Origin: Chloroflexota bacterium
GTDB taxonomy: Bacteria; Chloroflexota; Limnocylindria; Limnocylindrales; CSP1-4
DNA length: 5,398 bases
NCBI GenBank assembly: GCA_013695505.1
Contig: JACDAH010000176.1
Span: 1 to 5,398, forward strand
Direction of reading: 5' to 3'
Shown in pieces: positions 1-5,398 of the stretch (positions are counted from its first letter, which is position 1; every line of letters starts with the position of its first letter). The notes under the pieces were generated by a model. The model worked only from the letters and a program-made list of their open reading frames with translations. It made no database searches and had not been told where the DNA came from. Position numbers and translations under genes: made by a program.

Positions 1-653
1 ACTTCATCCACAAGCACCTCACCGACGTCGTGGTCGTGACCGACCTCGGCTTCGCCAAGCGCGCCCGGACCTTCGCCGAGCTGCTCGACGCGCCGCTGGC
101 GATCATCGAGAAGCGGCGGATCGGGAACCTCGATCGGGCCGAGCTGATGAACGTCATCGGCGACGTCCGCGGCAAGCGGGCGATCATCGTCGACGACGAG
201 ATCGACACGGGCGGGACGCTGACCGAGATCGTCCGGGCCCTCGAGCGCGAGGGGGTCACCGAGATCTACGCCTGCGCCACCCACGGCGTCCTGTCCGATC
301 CCGCGGTCGACCGGATCCGCGACTCGAACCTGCTCGAGGTCGTCCTGACCGACTCGGTCCCGCTGCCCGCAGTCAAGCGGCTGGCCAAGATCACGACCCT
401 GTCGGTCGCGCCGCTCATCGGCGAGGCCATCAAGCGGATCCATCGCGGCGAATCCGTCGGCGCCCTGTTCAGCAGCGAGGTTTCGTTCACCCAGGAGATG
501 CTCCTGTGGGAGGACGGCCAGCAGCGCCGGATGAACACCCGCCACGAGCCCGATCACGAAGGCGGCGGCGATCCGGACACCGGCGATCCGCACACTGGCG
601 ATCCGGAGGACGACGCCGTGCTCCTCCGCGCCTCAGGGCAGGGAGACCGATGA
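1..653 (+). CDS. prs: Ribose-phosphate pyrophosphokinase, C-terminal part (5' end outside window)
   Basis: Makes PRPP from ribose 5-phosphate and ATP in the cytoplasm, feeding purine, pyrimidine, His and Trp synthesis. The first full codon is at position 3 and 216 residues are visible; by comparison with the usual ~315-residue enzyme, about 150 N-terminal residues lie upstream. Seen: VVVTDLGFAKRARTFAELL, then APLAIIEKRR, IGDVRGKRAIIVDDEIDTGG (the type I phosphoribosyltransferase PRPP loop, codons at 189-221), CATHGVLSD, and the family C-terminal stretch ending ESVGALFSSE. The usual SPDxGG-type segment reads TDLGFAKRAR, so this is a divergent Prs. The family normally ends near the SALF-like motif, but this protein continues about 60 residues with an acidic, Gly/Asp/Pro-rich tail containing a three-fold GDPxx repeat. 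The stop TGA (651-653) overlaps the next ATG. The assignment is secure; whether the variant is fully active is not shown by the sequence. Confidence 0.93.
   Translation, partial: FIHKHLTDVVVVTDLGFAKRARTFAELLDAPLAIIEKRRIGNLDRAELMNVIGDVRGKRAIIVDDEIDTGGTLTEIVRALEREGVTEIYACATHGVLSDPAVDRIRDSNLLEVVLTDSVPLPAVKRLAKITTLSVAPLIGEAIKRIHRGESVGALFSSEVSFTQEMLLWEDGQQRRMNTRHEPDHEGGGDPDTGDPHTGDPEDDAVLLRASGQGDR
567..611 (+). repeat. Three tandem 15-bp units in the prs tail
   Basis: Three in-frame copies, GGCGATCCGGACACC, GGCGATCCGCACACT and GGCGATCCGGAGGAC, at 567-581, 582-596 and 597-611. They encode GDPDT, GDPHT and GDPED. They lie in the non-conserved tail after the catalytic domain, so they probably arose by replication slippage and make a flexible acidic linker. 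Unit number may vary between strains. Confidence 0.9.
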
Positions 654-901
654 GCCTCCAGCTCCACCGACCCGACGGCAAGGGCGGTATCGAGCCGCGA
701 CCCGCGGCCGATCGCAACTGGCGATCCAGCCTCCAGGCGCGGCGGTGGGGGATAAGCCGCCGCGACGGTCGATTGCCCGAGATGCAGAACCCGGAGATGA
801 ACCCGACGTCGACGGCCATGGCCGTGCTCTTCTGGCTCGGGCTCGGCGTGCTGACGTTCGTCCTCCTCGTCGTCGGCTACGGGACGAAATTCTGGTCGTA
901 G
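650..901 (+). CDS. Small single-pass membrane protein overlapping prs, 83 aa
   Basis: I do not recognise a named family. The 83-residue product has a basic, polar N-terminal half (residues 1-50, with SLQARRWGISRRDGRLPEMQ and repeated NPEMNP-like residues) and one strong hydrophobic segment at about residues 55-77, rich in Val, Leu, Phe and Gly, ending YGTKFWS. The Arg-rich N-terminus predicts N-in, C-out topology. The start was chosen because ATG 650 overlaps the prs stop in an ATGA junction and has AGGGAG at 640-645, four bases upstream. An open frame extends further upstream to 506, but there it only shadows prs. Overlap implies translational coupling to prs. Being short, it could be spurious, but the SD, the overlap and the clean membrane segment argue that it is real. 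Function unknown. Confidence 0.72.
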   Translation: MSLQLHRPDGKGGIEPRPAADRNWRSSLQARRWGISRRDGRLPEMQNPEMNPTSTAMAVLFWLGLGVLTFVLLVVGYGTKFWS

Positions 902-908
902 GGCGGTC

Positions 909-930
909 GAGAGCGCAGAAGGCGGCTCTC
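909..930 (+). terminator. Weak hairpin just after the small membrane protein gene
   Basis: GAGAGC (909-914) pairs with GCTCTC (925-930). Two further G-C pairs (915-916 with 922-923) are possible around a bulge at 924, leaving an AGAAG loop. It begins seven bases after the TAG at 899-901, where a terminator would be expected, but no T-run follows, so intrinsic termination is uncertain. Confidence 0.3.
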
Positions 931-1077
931 AGAAACGACTCAGCGCCGGCTCGAACGATGCGCCCGTGAGATCCCGCCCTGCCCTCCTCGTCCTCGCGTC
1001 GTCGCGCTCGTCGTGGGAGGAGGCGCAGCCGGCTGGGAGGGACGTCGTCGCGCCGGCGTCCACGCCACGGCGTTGTA

Positions 1078-1241
1078 CGTTGAGTGATCGTATGCGACGT
1101 CCCGACGCGTCTGATGCACGTTGCCGTGATCAGGATGCTCGTTCAATGAGCCAAACCGACAGGATTCGGGTTCCACGCGGCTCCCCGGAGGGCGGACAGC
1201 AGGGTCGGCGACCTGCCCGGGCCGCATACGTTCATTCAACG
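1078..1241. repeat. 19-bp imperfect inverted repeat pair around a 126-bp spacer
   Basis: The left arm CGTTGAGTGATCGTATGCG (1078-1096) and the reverse complement of the right arm, CGTTGAATGAACGTATGCG (1223-1241), match at 17 of 19 positions. The arms point towards each other over a non-coding spacer, giving a 164-bp unit. An 8-bp palindrome GCCCGGGC (1215-1222) abuts the right arm. I see no target-site duplication outside the arms (left flank ends GTTGTA, right flank starts ACCGGA), so a small non-autonomous element is possible but unproven. Paired regulator sites are an equally good reading. Confidence 0.6.
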
Positions 1242-1277
1242 ACCGGAGACGTCAAAACTGCTCGTCTGATGAACGAG
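1078..1277. promoter_or_regulatory. Cluster of five related ~13-bp motifs, candidate operators
   Basis: Variants of CGTTCATYMRACG occur at 1229-1241 (CGTTCATTCAACG) and, as reverse complements, at 1263-1275 (CGTTCATCAGACG), 1108-1120 (CGTGCATCAGACG) and 1078-1090 (CGATCACTCAACG). A related near-palindrome, CTCGTTCAATGAG, lies at 1138-1150. The 1229 copy is itself a partial dyad, CGTT-A-T-AACG, and the last copy sits in CTCGT...ACGAG (1261-1277). Centres fall at 1084, 1114, 1144, 1235 and 1269, so the first three are 30 bp apart, about three helical turns. All lie about 115-310 bp upstream of the secA -10. Binding of a dimeric regulator is an inference; no known operator consensus was matched. 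Confidence 0.4.
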
Positions 1278-1296
1278 GGAGCGCCGGTGGCCAGCC

Positions 1297-1339
1297 GCCG
1301 GCCAACCGCCGGCCCGAAAGGCGACTCCGAAAGGCGACA
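1297..1339 (+). repeat. GC hairpin followed by a 13-bp tandem duplication
   Basis: GCCGGC (1297-1302) and GCCGGC (1308-1313) form a six-pair stem over a CAACC loop; they are part of a direct repeat of CCGCCGGCC (1295-1303 and 1306-1314). CCGAAAGGCGACT (1314-1326) is then duplicated directly as CCGAAAGGCGACA (1327-1339), 12 of 13 identical. No T-run follows, so this is not a classical terminator. It lies about 50-90 bp upstream of the secA -10, where an activator could bind. Confidence 0.6.
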
Positions 1340-1389
1340 GACCCGACCCCCGACCAGGCGCCACGGCCGGGGTTCAAAGGCACTGACCC

Positions 1390-1395
1390 TATACT
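1390..1395 (+). promoter_or_regulatory. secA -10 element TATACT, implying a leaderless mRNA
   Basis: TATACT differs at one position from the sigma-70-type consensus TATAAT and stands out in GC-rich sequence. Only nine bases separate it from the secA ATG at 1405, so transcription starting the usual 6-9 bases downstream would begin at or within a few bases of the ATG. No Shine-Dalgarno sequence is present in those bases (TTGGCCGGCC). The -35 region at 1367-1372 is not recognisable. The same octamer CCTATACT occurs at the second promoter in this window (5126-5133). Confidence 0.6.
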
Positions 1396-1404
1396 TGGCC
1401 GGCC

Positions 1405-4398
<2,994 letters not shown>

Positions 4399-4417
4399 GG
4401 CCACGCCGAGCGTCTGA

Positions 4418-5068
4418 TTGTCCCCGCCGCCGCCCCAGCGGCCGGCTGAGCCGCACGGCCTCCGGCGGGAGATGATCCGGCTCCTCGGTCGGCTGCTCCT
4501 GGTGTCGTTCGTGGGCCTCCTCCTGGTGGCCGGCTGGATGACGTACCGGATCTGGGACGTCGGCAACCGCGATGAGCAGCGGACGGTCGACGCGATCGTC
4601 GTGCTGGGCGCCGCTCAGTACGACGGCCGGCCCTCATCCGTCCTCACGTCGCGCCTGGAGCACGCGATCGACCTGTACGACGCCGGGCTTGCCCGCTACC
4701 TGATCGTCACCGGCGGCAGGGCCGAGGGCGACCGGACCACGGAGGCGGCGAGCGCCCGGGTGTTCGCGATCCAGCGCGGCGTGCCGGCCAGCGCCATCCT
4801 GGTCGAGGACCGCGGCCGGACGACCCTCGAGTCGCTGCGCGGGGTCGCCGGCGTGCTCCGCGACCACGGCCTGGGAAAGGCCGTCTTCGTGTCGGACCGG
4901 ACGCACATGCTGCGCGTCCTGAAGATCGCCAGGGATGAGGGGATCGATGCCTTCGGGTCGCCGGCCCCGAACAGCCCGAGCGATGCCACCGCGGCCAATC
5001 GGCTCGAGGCCACGCTCCACGAGATCGGCGGGTTGACGCTCTACTTCGTCGTCGGTCAGGCGCCGTAG
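4418..5068 (+). CDS. YdcF/SanA-type DUF218 membrane-anchored protein, 216 aa
   Basis: Belongs to the DUF218 (YdcF/SanA/ElyC) family, whose members in enterobacteria affect envelope barrier function and peptidoglycan or undecaprenyl-carrier homeostasis; the biochemical activity is not settled. One N-terminal membrane anchor (about residues 22-40, preceded by RR and R residues) places the domain outside the membrane. The domain shows VDAIVVLGAAQYDGRPS (57-73), YLIVTGGRAEGDRTTEA (94-110), ILVEDRGRTTLES (127-139) and VFVSDRTHMLRVLKIAR (156-172), the expected conserved blocks. TTG 4418 lies 19 bases after secA and has no good Shine-Dalgarno site; ATG 4472 would remove 18 Pro-rich residues just before the anchor, but its GGAG directly abuts the ATG. 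Third-position G/C bias in 4418-4471 favours the longer form slightly. It is probably cotranscribed with secA. Confidence 0.9.
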   Translation: MSPPPPQRPAEPHGLRREMIRLLGRLLLVSFVGLLLVAGWMTYRIWDVGNRDEQRTVDAIVVLGAAQYDGRPSSVLTSRLEHAIDLYDAGLARYLIVTGGRAEGDRTTEAASARVFAIQRGVPASAILVEDRGRTTLESLRGVAGVLRDHGLGKAVFVSDRTHMLRVLKIARDEGIDAFGSPAPNSPSDATAANRLEATLHEIGGLTLYFVVGQAP

Positions 5069-5104
5069 GATCGGCCCACCGCGCGAAACTTGTGGTTCTC
5101 CCTC

Positions 5105-5133
5105 TTGGCCGTAGGGGATCGAGGGCCTATACT
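5105..5133 (+). promoter_or_regulatory. Sigma-70-like promoter for the cysteine-rich gene
   Basis: TTGGCC (5105-5110) and TATACT (5128-5133) are separated by exactly 17 bp, the optimal housekeeping spacing. The start site would be near 5140, giving a leader of about 95 bases to the TTG start. A CCCGCGGG palindrome (5143-5150) lies at the beginning of the leader. The promoter sits 37 bases after the DUF218 stop, so the downstream gene is probably a separate unit. No convincing terminator was found between them; CCAC...GTGG at 5078-5095 is too weak. Confidence 0.62.
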
Positions 5134-5224
5134 CGCGAAAACCCCGCGGGCCTCAGGGATCGGTCAGGATTCCCGGAGCCGTTGCCCACGAGCCGCGCCC
5201 CCAACCCATGCCCCGGAACAGAGA

Positions 5225-5228
5225 GAGG
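5225..5228 (+). promoter_or_regulatory. Shine-Dalgarno GAGG that favours a TTG start
   Basis: GAGG lies within the purine run GAGAGAGGGA (5221-5230), six bases before TTG 5235. The in-frame ATG at 5208 has only C/A-rich sequence before it (CCCCCAACCC) and would make the purine run encode N-R-E-R-D with AGA and AGG codons, which the other genes here avoid. Confidence 0.5.
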
Positions 5229-5234
5229 GACGAG

Positions 5235-5398
5235 TTGAAGCAGGCCGAGGAAGCGTCATTCGTCGATCTCATCGCCTGTGAGCGTGACTGCCGGTCGTGC
5301 AGCTACGCGGCAGCCCTCGACTGTGACGGCAACTGCGGTGTCTGCCCTCACAACAGCTACTGTCCCTGCGTGAACCCCGTCGTCGCCCGGAGCAAGTC
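5235..5398 (+). CDS. Cysteine-rich small protein, putative metal or Fe-S binder (3' end outside window)
   Basis: I do not recognise the family. At least 54 residues are encoded before the window ends, with no stop. After a short acidic helix-like start (MKQAEEASFVDLIA) come eight cysteines within 31 residues: C15, C19, C22, C30, C34, C37, C43 and C45. The spacing is CX3CX2C-X7-CX3CX2C-X5-CXC, so a CX3CX2C block is used twice. Such clustering suggests [4Fe-4S] or zinc coordination; disulfides are less likely because no signal peptide is visible. CX3CX2C is also the radical SAM cluster motif, but two adjacent copies and the lack of the surrounding barrel make that unlikely in the visible part. 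GC-rich third positions (Cys mostly TGC, with three TGT) support real coding. It has its own promoter and a GAGG site before TTG; ATG 5208 would add nine residues. Confidence 0.62.
   Translation, partial: MKQAEEASFVDLIACERDCRSCSYAAALDCDGNCGVCPHNSYCPCVNPVVARSK

Larger units (their letters stand above)
902..1404. other. 503-base intergenic region upstream of secA
   Basis: No convincing gene was found on either strand. Open frames here are Arg/Pro/Ser-rich, lack Shine-Dalgarno signals, or run into the secA start. Base composition dips locally below the flanking genes around 1078-1275, where the repeats described separately sit. The order is: hairpin after the upstream unit (909-930), featureless GC-rich DNA (931-1077), inverted repeat and 13-bp motif cluster (1078-1277), GC hairpin and tandem duplication (1297-1339), then the secA promoter (1390-1395). 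I see no tRNA cloverleaf; GGTTCAAA at 1371-1378 resembles a T-loop but has no pairing arm. Confidence 0.7.

Noticed and set aside
902..1087. Open frame continuing in phase after the TAG of the small membrane protein, ending VVALVVGGGAAGW...ALYVE
   Set aside because: It could suggest stop readthrough or a decayed second hydrophobic segment, but it has no good start, is Arg-rich before that stretch, and nothing supports readthrough.
1138..1150. LexA (SOS) box at CTCGTTCAATGAG
   Set aside because: It lacks the GAAC-N4-GTTC arrangement of Gram-positive-type LexA boxes, and the sister sites do not fit either.
1365..1385. GGGGTTCAAAGG, resembling a tRNA T-arm
   Set aside because: No complementary arm, acceptor stem or anticodon arm is found nearby.
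1397..1404. GGCCGGCC palindrome abutting the secA ATG as a possible operator
   Set aside because: An 8-bp G/C palindrome is common by chance in sequence of this composition.
5078..5095. CCAC...GTGG hairpin after the DUF218 gene as a terminator
   Set aside because: Only four pairs with a long loop and no T-run.

Overview
The window is a high-GC bacterial chromosome segment carrying five genes, all on the + strand: the 3' part of a ribose-phosphate pyrophosphokinase (prs), a small one-helix membrane protein overlapping it, a complete secA, a complete DUF218/YdcF-SanA family membrane protein, and the 5' part of a very cysteine-rich small protein. Very strong G/C preference at third codon positions, the variant Prs and a SecA with an acidic insert between NBD1 motifs and a C-terminal SEC-C zinc tail suggest an uncultivated high-GC Chloroflexota lineage. 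That is an inference from sequence flavour; an actinobacterial or related high-GC phylum cannot be excluded without a tree.

Layout. Positions 1-901 are the end of an upstream transcription unit: prs overlaps the small membrane protein by an ATGA junction, so the two are probably translationally coupled. A weak hairpin follows. Positions 902-1404 form a 503-base non-coding gap. It is not empty: it holds a 19-bp inverted repeat pair with about 126 bp between the arms, several related 13-bp partial palindromes, a GC-rich hairpin, a 13-bp tandem duplication, and a TATACT -10 element so close to the secA ATG that the secA mRNA is likely leaderless. secA (1405-4398) is followed after about 19 bases by the DUF218 gene (4418-5068), probably as one operon. 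A second promoter with a TTGGCC -35, a 17-bp spacer and a TATACT -10 then precedes the cysteine-rich gene, which runs off the right edge.

Functionally, Prs makes PRPP for nucleotide, histidine and tryptophan synthesis; SecA is the ATPase motor of the Sec translocon; DUF218 proteins are membrane-anchored and are linked in other bacteria to envelope integrity. secA plus the DUF218 gene therefore form an envelope-related pair. The most novel items are the cysteine-rich protein (eight Cys within 31 residues, with two CX3CX2C blocks) and the repeat-laden region upstream of secA. No mobile element, CRISPR array, tRNA or rRNA is recognisable.
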